This document shows, in pieces, positions 1 to 5,723 of a stretch of DNA of 5,932 nt. The stretch lies in assembly GCA_903889605.1 (NCBI GenBank), contig CAISYK010000292.1:1-5932 (forward strand), written 5' to 3'. Numbering within the stretch: the stretch's first letter is position 1; each line of letters begins with the position of its first letter. Both the position numbers and the translations under genes were made by a program. This DNA comes from an uncultured Bacteroidota bacterium (lineage in GTDB: Bacteria; Bacteroidota; Bacteroidia; 2-12-FULL-35-15). The notes beneath the pieces are model-generated. The model did no database searches. It was given only the letters and a program-made list of their open reading frames with translations, and was not told the DNA's origin.

Positions 1-239
1 ATTCCATTTAAACTGTCTTTTTCGATATTGGAGTTGATAAGAAGAACATAAGCACTTTCCTTTTTGCTTTTTGATAAAGAACAATGCTTTAAACCATTTT
101 CAAGATTATTTATACATTCGTCGTAGCGCCCTGCATTATAAAGGTCGGTACTTTCTTCTATAATATTGCTGCAGTTGTTTTGAGCAGCTATATTTTTGCC
201 GCAGGCAATAAATATTGCTATGTATATATACTTTTTCAT
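1..239 (-). CDS. Exported TPR-like protein, 3' part outside the window
   Basis: Only the first 79 codons are visible; the gene runs off the left edge. The protein opens with MKK and a short hydrophobic stretch (residues 4-12), which reads as an export signal. Cleavage could be after the AA of NIAAQ (about residue 19). The sequence FIAC at residues 10-13 is a weak lipobox-like alternative, so secreted versus lipoprotein is open. Residues 31-79 alternate amphipathic helices with LYNAGRYDEC and a following AYVLL segment, the look of a tetratricopeptide repeat pair common in exported Bacteroidota proteins. Its ATG overlaps the stop codon of the STAND NTPase gene by one base (TAATG), so the two are almost certainly co-translated. 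I infer an extracytoplasmic partner or scaffold role for the STAND protein. The specific family and the C-terminal domain, if any, cannot be seen. Confidence 0.75.
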   Translation of the reverse strand, partial: MKKYIYIAIFIACGKNIAAQNNCSNIIEESTDLYNAGRYDECINNLENGLKHCSLSKSKKESAYVLLINSNIEKDSLNG

Positions 240-241
240 TA
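237..241 (-). promoter_or_regulatory. TAATG stop/start overlap (translational coupling)
   Basis: The TAA stop of the STAND NTPase gene (241-239) shares its last A with the ATG of the exported TPR-like gene (239-237). A one-base overlap of this kind normally means that terminating ribosomes restart on the next gene. It implies one mRNA and linked expression of the two products. Confidence 0.8.
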
Positions 242-3200
242 TTTATTTATACAAGTTTTCTCATAAGGAATAGTTTCACTAATATTTTGATTCCATTCTG
301 CAGCAGTTAAATTCCTTTTCAGCAATTCACAAAATGAGGCTGCAATTTTGTCGGTTGAAGGTTCAATTTTCCTTATCACATGATCTGACCCGCATGCATA
401 CAATTTATTCTCTGAATCAAACATCAGAAACCGCGCTAATGATTTTGAGTCATTAATACTCAATGGTTTGTGTCCTTTTTTTGCTAAATTAAATATTTTA
501 ATTGACCTGTCGGCAAATGCGGCAGCAAGCATGCTTCCGGAAATACTGAATGTCATTTTGTCAACAGCAGAGGTGTTTTCCGCGAAAGTATAAATTAAAT
601 TTTCTGCACCCTGAATTTTTCCTGTCTCAAAAAGCCTTATTTTGCCGTCTGAATAACCTACAGCCAAAAGACTCTTTCCTTCATTTAATTTCAAACTCCA
701 GGGCTTTGATTTTTCACTTTTATAAAGTAAGGATGTCTTTTCGGAGGCGATATCAACAGCCGATAAATCTCCGTTTTCTAAAGCAGTAATAATTGCATTG
801 CCGTCATTTAAAATAACTAAATCCTGTATTGAGGAATTTGTTTTTATTTTTTTCAGCAGCTCTGTTCCTGAGGATGAATATTTCCAGACCAAAATACAAC
901 TATCCTTACCGGCAGTTGCGAGCAATCCTTTCGAACCATTGCATGCAATAACACGTAAAGGACCCTTATGGCTTTTTATTAATTCTTTAACTAATATTGG
1001 TTTTGCAATGCTGCTTATGTCCCAAATACACACAGTACCATTTTCATGTCCGCTCATTATAATATTCGCAAATTCAGTAAATGTTATGGTTTCAAATGAA
1101 CTGGGATATAATAATTTCCCATGTTCAATTTGTTTCTCAGATTTGCGGTCCCATTTATAAATATTCCCTTCCTTGTCGGCCGATAATAATGTATTGGTAT
1201 CCGGCGCAGCCATGGAGCGCTGTTCTAATGGAGTTAAAATATTGGAAACAGCTGCGTCAGCATTTAATTTAAAATAAGATTTTCGAATAACCTTGTATAT
1301 AGTTGGATCCAAGGCTTCACCTCCATTATCAAAATTAAGTTTATAAGCCTGGAATGCCAACAACCCCTGCAGCTGAGGATCTGCAGATAACAATGTAGAT
1401 TTCATTGCAATGCTCTGCGCTAAAGACAAATTACTAATTCGTGAAGCTTCTTTTTCAGCTTTTTCAGCCGTAATTTTAGACTTTATAGCTTCCTGTTTAG
1501 CTTTTTCGGATTCTTCAAGTGCTTTAGTAGCCTTCCCTGTTTCAATTTTTGCCAAGTCGGCATTTAGTTTTGCCTGTATCAAATTTTGCCGCGCTTCTAA
1601 GGTTGCTTTTTCGGCTGTTCCTTTTGCAGAGTATGCTTCCAGCTTTGATAATTCAGCTTGCTGTGTTGCTTTTTTGGAATACTTTTCACTAATTTCAGCC
1701 TTGAATTGCAAAAGACGTGCATTCTTTTTTTCTTTTATTGCATTCTGTTCCGAAGTCTTTGCCAGTTCTGTTTTCTGGTAAGCTATTTCTTTTTGATTAA
1801 GAGCATTGTGCCGTTCAATAAAAGCAAAAGAAGTAAATCCAAGTAATACCACAGCAATTACAGAAGCAATAACTAATACTGCTTTGCGCTTTCGTTTTAT
1901 TACAGCTTCACTTATTTTAATAAAATCACTTGCAGGTTTTATAAATTGTGCAGCTTCTTCTAATTTTTGTTTCGGCGCTGAATTAGATGAGTCGTATTTG
2001 GCAATTAAATAAGGATTGGGATTTATTGTTTCATACCAATTTTTGAAATAACTCAGGGAGCCTATAGTAAGTAAATAGTCTTTTGAACGATTTTGCTTTT
2101 CCCATCTTTCTACTTGTTTTTTTAAATCATTTATTACTGAAACATTTTCATGATCCTGTTTTGTCCATTCAGTAAGTTCGATCCAGTTCCTGATTAATGA
2201 TTCATGGGTTATATCAAGGATGTCATCATCATGTAAAAATTCTGCTCCTGCTCTGTTCTCTTCTTTGTTCCAATCCGAATGTCCTAATTCGATGCGTGCA
2301 GTTGTCGGATCAACGCTTGAAATTATGGGAATTATGGGTGAGGATACAATATATGGTTTAAGCAAATTATTGCCTGGTTCTCTGAATATATTTACTAAGC
2401 CCTCAATAAGCTTATTGTCAATGTCTTCTCCTATTATTTGTTTTATTTCCAAAACTGCTGCACGGTTTCGCACGGCACGGCTGTCGTTTATTTTGGTCAG
2501 GCAGGTGAAAATTTTCTTTAGGATTCTTTGAGCATCTTCTCTTGAAATATCACGCCCGATATGTTTACGGCAATAATCAATTGAGGATTCAAAAAGCTCA
2601 CGTGCATGTGCGTTTAGAACATTAGACAACGAAGCGCCTACCAAAAAATTTTGTTTATATAAAGGCTGCTTTTTATACCATTCTGAAAATATGATTTTTT
2701 GATCCTCAGGAAGGAGATTACCGTCAATGCCTCCAAGTTTTGCATAATGAATAAGATCCATTTCTGCCGCTCCATCCTCGGCGTGCGATTTCCAAATACA
2801 ATTTAATGCATGCTGCAGTATAGGAAGCTGATCAAGTCCCTCACATTCGTTTATCAATGTTTCGATAAGGCGGTTGGAAATTTTATTTCCGCTGAGTGCA
2901 GCGGGTTCTTCAATCACCTGGTGAACTTCTTTCCTTTTTAAACGGGGAACAAAAAACTGACTGAATCCAATATATTCAGGCAAACCCCTGAATACAGCAC
3001 ATTGCCCCACATAATCAGAACGCATCGTGCATATAATATAAATAGGCAGATCTTCTGCCAGAGCTATCCTGGCTGTTTCCAGAAGCAGATTTATTACGGC
3101 CTGTGAATTAACGGATGCTTTTCCGTTATTATAATTTTCGGAATTAGTAAAAAACTCTTCAAACTGATCGACAAGAATAAAAAGATTTGCCGCCTTCCTT

Positions 3201-3646
3201 TTTAATTTTTTGCGTTCCTTTTCATCAGCATTTTCCCATATTTCACTGTTGTAGTTTAAATAAAAAGGAGATTTTTTATATAAATCTATTAAAGAGGAAA
3301 ACCCGAAGCTTAATTCTTTTTCAACATAAGCAAAATCAGTATAACCTAACTTTTGGGCAAGAGCAGCTGCCATATTTTTCAAAGGAGAACGCTCAGGGCG
3401 GAAATCGGCAATCAGCCAGTTATTAAATTTAGCTTTAAAAAAACCTGCCCGTGCATTAGGTATCACTCCGGCATAAACAATTGAAGACTTACCGTCACCA
3501 GAGGCGCCTGTGAGCATCACAAATTTTTTCTCTTCTAACTGAGAAATAATCTTTTCAATATGCTCCTCCCTCCCGCGAAAGAAGATAGACTCTTCTTCGT
3601 TAAAAGGCCTAAGGCCGGGGTAGGGACAAATTTTTTCTTCAAGCAT
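239..3646 (-). CDS. nSTAND1-type NTPase with transmembrane helix, coiled coil and WD40 propeller
   Basis: This is a STAND-superfamily signalling NTPase of 1135 residues, intact. The N-terminus has the nSTAND1 signature CPYPGLRPF (7-15) and FFRGRE (22-27). Next come Walker A GASGDGKSS (47-55), Walker B ILVDQFEE (157-164) with acidic residues after the Asp, a TMRSD sensor-like motif (207-211), LPILQHAL (274-281) and DITHESLIRNW (478-488) in the winged-helix-like part. A KRKRK patch (584-588) precedes one transmembrane helix (about 589-609). A coiled coil rich in Ala, Lys and Glu follows (612-740), then a leucine-rich linker (741-795), seven WD40-like blades (about 801-1095) and a conserved-looking tail (LLKRNLTAAEWN, PYEKTC). 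Family knowledge: STAND proteins switch between NDP- and NTP-bound states, and their repeats sense or scaffold partners. The ATG at 3646 directly precedes the signature motif. The gene lies 146 bp after the TIR-like gene and has no convincing promoter of its own. The trigger and output are unknown. Confidence 0.93.
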   Translation of the reverse strand: MLEEKICPYPGLRPFNEEESIFFRGREEHIEKIISQLEEKKFVMLTGASGDGKSSIVYAGVIPNARAGFFKAKFNNWLIADFRPERSPLKNMAAALAQKLGYTDFAYVEKELSFGFSSLIDLYKKSPFYLNYNSEIWENADEKERKKLKRKAANLFILVDQFEEFFTNSENYNNGKASVNSQAVINLLLETARIALAEDLPIYIICTMRSDYVGQCAVFRGLPEYIGFSQFFVPRLKRKEVHQVIEEPAALSGNKISNRLIETLINECEGLDQLPILQHALNCIWKSHAEDGAAEMDLIHYAKLGGIDGNLLPEDQKIIFSEWYKKQPLYKQNFLVGASLSNVLNAHARELFESSIDYCRKHIGRDISREDAQRILKKIFTCLTKINDSRAVRNRAAVLEIKQIIGEDIDNKLIEGLVNIFREPGNNLLKPYIVSSPIIPIISSVDPTTARIELGHSDWNKEENRAGAEFLHDDDILDITHESLIRNWIELTEWTKQDHENVSVINDLKKQVERWEKQNRSKDYLLTIGSLSYFKNWYETINPNPYLIAKYDSSNSAPKQKLEEAAQFIKPASDFIKISEAVIKRKRKAVLVIASVIAVVLLGFTSFAFIERHNALNQKEIAYQKTELAKTSEQNAIKEKKNARLLQFKAEISEKYSKKATQQAELSKLEAYSAKGTAEKATLEARQNLIQAKLNADLAKIETGKATKALEESEKAKQEAIKSKITAEKAEKEASRISNLSLAQSIAMKSTLLSADPQLQGLLAFQAYKLNFDNGGEALDPTIYKVIRKSYFKLNADAAVSNILTPLEQRSMAAPDTNTLLSADKEGNIYKWDRKSEKQIEHGKLLYPSSFETITFTEFANIIMSGHENGTVCIWDISSIAKPILVKELIKSHKGPLRVIACNGSKGLLATAGKDSCILVWKYSSSGTELLKKIKTNSSIQDLVILNDGNAIITALENGDLSAVDIASEKTSLLYKSEKSKPWSLKLNEGKSLLAVGYSDGKIRLFETGKIQGAENLIYTFAENTSAVDKMTFSISGSMLAAAFADRSIKIFNLAKKGHKPLSINDSKSLARFLMFDSENKLYACGSDHVIRKIEPSTDKIAASFCELLKRNLTAAEWNQNISETIPYEKTCINK
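362..1246 (-). other. Seven-blade WD40-like propeller of the STAND NTPase
   Basis: Seven diverged units can be aligned by eye at about residues 801-836, 851-877, 897-923, 940-966, 982-1007, 1028-1053 and 1070-1095. Each has a small-residue strand (LLSADKEG, IMSGHENG, LATAGKDS, ITALENGD, LAVGYSDG, AAAFADRS, YACGSDHV) followed by a hydrophobic strand (IYKWD, VCIWD, ILVWK, LSAVD, IRLFE, IKIFN, IRKIE). Seven units make one closed propeller. The copies are old and not nearly identical, so they are not undergoing recent repeat expansion. Confidence 0.75.
1427..1813 (-). other. Long coiled coil of the STAND NTPase
   Basis: Residues 612-740 have very high Ala/Lys/Glu/Gln content, no proline, and recurring units such as TAEKA and EKAKQEA. 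This is typical of a long alpha-helical stalk. It links the membrane helix to the WD40 domain and is a likely oligomerisation element. The repeats are degenerate at DNA level, so it is a protein feature and not a DNA tandem repeat. Confidence 0.7.
1820..1888 (-). other. Transmembrane helix of the STAND NTPase
   Basis: Residues 587-609 are about twenty uncharged hydrophobic residues (Val, Ile, Ala, Leu, Phe). Immediately before them lies KRKRK, after them an Glu-Arg-His turn and the coiled coil. By the positive-inside rule the NTPase would be cytoplasmic, and the coiled coil plus WD40 propeller would be periplasmic. The topology is inferred, not shown. Confidence 0.8.
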
Positions 3647-3757
3647 TTTTATTGGTAAAATTACTATTCAGCCTTTCAAAACTCCATGAAAGAGTACCTT
3701 TGCATTTGTTCATGACTGATTTTGATAATTCATTTTTAATCAATATTATTCATCGTA

Positions 3758-3783
3758 TGTCCCAGAACTTTTATCTAAGGACA
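3758..3783. repeat. Imperfect inverted repeat after the TIR-like gene
   Basis: TGTCC pairs with GGACA, and AGA pairs with TCT inside it, with one bulge and a G-U pair. It starts about 10 bases after the stop of the TIR-like gene, in the 146-bp gap before the STAND gene. No T-run follows on either strand, so it is not a standard intrinsic terminator. It could be an RNA stability or attenuation element, or chance. Confidence 0.3.
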
Positions 3784-3792
3784 TTGTAGGAT

Positions 3793-4683
3793 TTAGCCCG
3801 TTGATGCTAAAGCTATTTTATCGTATTGTACTTTTATCTCCAGAGGAATAAGCTCCCCAGCAATAATAAGGGAAATAACTTTTGGAGCTGCAAATTTTTT
3901 ATTCGTATTAGTAGAAGGGTCAATGTCTCCAATTAAAAGAATTGGGGTATGAGAAGTTGCCCCGCCGATTTTTTTCCATACCTGCTGAGCAAACGGCAGT
4001 GCCCAATCGCCGGATTCTTTAAAATAAATAACAGCCAATTTGCTTTTTGAAATCTGCTGTTTGCACAGTTCAGAATAATCAGTATCGCTGTCCTGTATTA
4101 TATTAAGCATTTCAACGGGAACAATATCACTAAGCATATCAATAATTTCCTTCGCCTCGTTTTCATCCAGCTGATTGGAAATCAGAAAAATATCCGTTGA
4201 ATTTAAATCAAAAGATACCAGCTCTTTTTTCTCCATCAGCGAACGTATATCATCCGCAAGCTGAATTGCAGAAACCGCATTGCTGTACACCATACTTTTG
4301 GAAATATTGTTTTTCACTTCATTAATGAAATCAATTTGAAGCGCTTCAGCATTCATAAGGTCAGTAAGAGGAGGCTGCCAAACAAAAACTTTAAAGTTAG
4401 GATTTACAGCAAGATACTTTTTAGCTTCCTGAAATTGAAATCTAGAAACTGAAACACCGGAATCCGTAACAGGCAAATATTGAGGAAAAAGAATGTGTAT
4501 TGAACAATCGGAAGTTGAAAGCTGCTGCGATACTGACAGCACTCCGCCATCTGAAATAAATTCCGGATCAGATATTACCGTCATTCCTGCCCTTTTTAAA
4601 ACAGAAGAAAGTTCATTTCGCTGCGCAGACTGCTCCTTAGAGCAAAGGGAAAGAAAAACAGTTACATTTTGATTATTTGACAT
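3793..4683 (-). CDS. Protein with two TIR-like domains (STAND-associated)
   Basis: The protein has 296 residues from the ATG at 4683 and no signal peptide or membrane segment, so it is probably cytoplasmic. Domain 1 (about 5-150) shows a TIR-like Rossmann pattern: first strand VTVFLSLC (7-14), helix and strand QRNELSSVLKRAGMTVI (21-37), SDCSIHILFPQY (58-69), RFQFQEAKKYL with E86 at the site where related proteins keep a Glu, then FKVFVWQPP (97-105). Domain 2 (about 163-285) repeats the pattern: DIFLIS (164-169), KSKLAVIYF (213-221), DWALPFAQQVWKKI (226-239), TPILLIGDID (246-255). It lacks an obvious matching Glu. Family knowledge: TIR-like and DUF4062-like proteins often sit beside nSTAND genes, and many true TIR domains cleave or process NAD. 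NAD activity here is only a possibility. The ATG is chosen over an in-frame TTG eight codons upstream (4707) because that TTG overlaps the -7 promoter box. A promoter sits directly upstream. The STAND NTPase gene follows on the same strand and is the likely functional partner. Confidence 0.78.
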   Translation of the reverse strand: MSNNQNVTVFLSLCSKEQSAQRNELSSVLKRAGMTVISDPEFISDGGVLSVSQQLSTSDCSIHILFPQYLPVTDSGVSVSRFQFQEAKKYLAVNPNFKVFVWQPPLTDLMNAEALQIDFINEVKNNISKSMVYSNAVSAIQLADDIRSLMEKKELVSFDLNSTDIFLISNQLDENEAKEIIDMLSDIVPVEMLNIIQDSDTDYSELCKQQISKSKLAVIYFKESGDWALPFAQQVWKKIGGATSHTPILLIGDIDPSTNTNKKFAAPKVISLIIAGELIPLEIKVQYDKIALASTG

Positions 4684-4698
4684 ATTATCTGCGAAATT

Positions 4699-4728
4699 CA
4701 AATACAATAATAACGAAAAATAAGCAAA
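4699..4728 (-). promoter_or_regulatory. Bacteroidota-type promoter of the TIR-like/STAND cassette
   Basis: On the minus strand TTTG (4728-4725) is followed after 18 bases by TGTATTTG (4706-4699). The known Bacteroidota consensus is TTTG (or TTG), about 17-23 bases, then TAnnTTTG. Only the second base of the -7 box differs. The box ends 15 bases before the ATG at 4683, which would leave a leader of about 10 bases. That agrees with the absence of a Shine-Dalgarno sequence. Confidence 0.6.
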
Positions 4729-4768
4729 TATTCAACAGTTTTTTTGTTTTTTAGTAACTATTTTGATC

Positions 4769-4795
4769 GACAATTCATCAAGCATGAATTTTGTC
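4769..4795. repeat. 10-bp inverted repeat upstream of the promoter
   Basis: GACAA then TTCAT pair with ATGAA then TTGTC across a five-base CAAGC loop, with two unpaired T bases on one side. Without the bulge, AATTCAT and ATGAATT form a 7-bp perfect repeat around the same centre. It lies about 40 bases upstream of the -33 box of the TIR-like gene. That is a possible operator position for a dimeric regulator. No T-run follows on either strand, so a terminator is unlikely. Confidence 0.4.
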
Positions 4796-4865
4796 AGACG
4801 AATAGCTAATTTCATTGGACTGAAATTATATTAGCATATGTGAATATATAGTGAACAATGAAGAT

Positions 4866-4903
4866 TCGGGTACAAAACGTTATTGTCCCGATACAGTTTT
4901 TTT
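4866..4903 (+). terminator. Weak terminator-like hairpin with a T-run on the plus strand
   Basis: TCGGG and ACAA pair with TTGT and CCCGA (nine pairs, one bulged T, seven-base loop, 4866-4891). Seven T bases (4897-4903) follow on the plus strand after a five-base spacer. The spacer is longer than in a good intrinsic terminator. No plus-strand gene is seen to the left, so what it would terminate is unclear. On the minus strand only the hairpin could act, without a T-run. Confidence 0.3.
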
Positions 4904-4912
4904 AACAAATTG

Positions 4913-4933
4913 TCCATTAAATTATGTAATGGA
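4913..4933. repeat. 7-bp perfect inverted repeat
   Basis: TCCATTA and TAATGGA form a perfect 7-bp stem around a seven-base AATTATG loop. It lies 67 bases past the stop of the DUF6873-like gene. No T-run is adjacent. It may be a regulator half-site pair, an RNA 3'-end hairpin, or chance in AT-rich DNA. Confidence 0.3.
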
Positions 4934-4951
4934 TTGCAGGTAAATTTATGC

Positions 4952-4976
4952 TAAGAATAAATATTGAAAATTCTTA
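4952..4976. repeat. Inverted repeat just past the DUF6873-like gene
   Basis: TAAGAAT and ATTCTTA pair over 7 bp with an eleven-base loop, 24 bases after the stop codon. The position suits a 3'-end hairpin, but the stem is almost all A/T and has no T-run after it. It is only a weak candidate for a transcript end. Confidence 0.25.
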
Positions 4977-5000
4977 TACATCAGAAGAATTTAGATAAAA

Positions 5001-5723
5001 TTAAATAGTCAAAGCTGCTGTATTTCTTTTTTCATCTATAAATATAATTCCGCCCCCATCATAAAGTAAACTATTGGAAAGAGAAACAATTTCAATTCCT
5101 GAATTTTCAATATAACTCCTCAAAGATAAGCCCTGTTTATGCAAATCAATATTCCCTATAAAAAATAATGTATTACCGCACAATCCATTTGTTCCGCCCA
5201 GAAATCCATTCTTGTGATCAATTATAGAAATTTGTTCAGGCGGAAAATAATAACATTCTAGTCCTTTTTGAATAAGTTTTTTTTCTATACCCTTATCGGA
5301 AGTGATAAATCTATTATTGCCGAGATGAGTTAAACTGCATCTCGTATATGCTTGAGGTAAATTAATAAATTCCTTATGCCTGTTAAGTTTAATGATTGAA
5401 GGGTCAGTAAATCCAGCTTTATGAAAAAAATAATGATCCGTACTAAAGCAATTATATAAAACACTGTTTTCGAAATTTTCTTCAACCTTTTTTTTGCCAA
5501 AAATATATTTAACCATGCGGACATTTAAAAATTCCAATAGTTGTAACGGGGCATTCGGTGCGATAATCAGATTATATTCATCTTGGTAAATAAAGATATC
5601 AGGATGACAAGAAATTGAATTAAATGTAATACCATCTGATTCAAACTGAAACACAGCATCCGCGTGTTTCATCAAATTTAATATTGCTTCAGGGGGAGCC
5701 CTGCGGTCAATTATAGCTAACAT
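5001..5723 (-). CDS. DUF6873-like protein, predicted GME/pentein fold
   Basis: The protein has 240 residues from the ATG at 5723, no signal peptide and no membrane segment. Recognisable blocks are AIIDRRAPPEA at the N-terminus, ISCHPDIFIY (37-46, with H40 and D42), NLIIAPNAP (51-59), YTRCS (126-130), RFITSDKGIEKKL (138-150), GFLGGTNG (173-180), FFIGNIDLHKQG (187-198) and SLSNSLLYDGGGIIFI (214-229). This order matches, from memory, the DUF6873 family with a fold like guanidino-group modifying enzymes. No biochemical role is established that I know of. The GGxxHC-type catalytic motif of typical amidinotransferases is not visible; C182 beside the GG turn is the nearest candidate nucleophile. An in-frame TTG at 5756 would add 11 residues, but the ATG fits the family's short N-terminus. 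The gene overlaps the preceding small ORF by 17 bp, which suggests one operon. Confidence 0.68.
   Translation of the reverse strand: MLAIIDRRAPPEAILNLMKHADAVFQFESDGITFNSISCHPDIFIYQDEYNLIIAPNAPLQLLEFLNVRMVKYIFGKKKVEENFENSVLYNCFSTDHYFFHKAGFTDPSIIKLNRHKEFINLPQAYTRCSLTHLGNNRFITSDKGIEKKLIQKGLECYYFPPEQISIIDHKNGFLGGTNGLCGNTLFFIGNIDLHKQGLSLRSYIENSGIEIVSLSNSLLYDGGGIIFIDEKRNTAALTI

Larger units (their letters stand above)
4684..5000. other. 317-bp gene-free region with promoter and inverted repeats
   Basis: This very AT-rich gap lies between the stop of the DUF6873-like gene and the start of the TIR-like gene. I see no plausible coding frame, tRNA or mobile-element end. It contains the promoter described separately and four inverted repeats at 4769-4795, 4866-4891, 4913-4933 and 4952-4976. 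It separates two likely transcription units, so one of the repeats may help end the upstream transcript. Confidence 0.7.

Noticed and set aside
1427..1813. DNA tandem repeat in the coiled-coil region
   Set aside because: Repeated Ala/Lys/Glu codons give similar words, but no unit repeats exactly at a fixed period. This is protein composition and not a DNA repeat array.
550..3426. Several plus-strand open frames of 60-123 codons opposite the STAND NTPase gene
   Set aside because: They lie wholly antisense to a well-supported 1135-residue protein, show low-complexity Phe/Ser/Leu-rich or otherwise unfamiliar translations, and match no recognisable family. The Phe/Ser/Ala-rich one at 1410-1781 is simply the antisense of the coiled coil.
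3695..3702. TACCTTTG on the plus strand, a match to the Bacteroidota -7 box
   Set aside because: No TTG lies 17-23 bases upstream and there is no plus-strand gene downstream, so it is most likely chance.
3647..3792. Possible separate promoter for the STAND NTPase gene
   Set aside because: GAGTTTTG and TAATTTTA resemble a -7 box on the minus strand, but neither has a TTG at the right spacing. Read-through from the TIR-like gene is the simpler view.
5330..5524. 64-codon minus-strand open frame inside the GME-like gene
   Set aside because: It is in another frame of a recognisable family protein and its translation has no recognisable motif.
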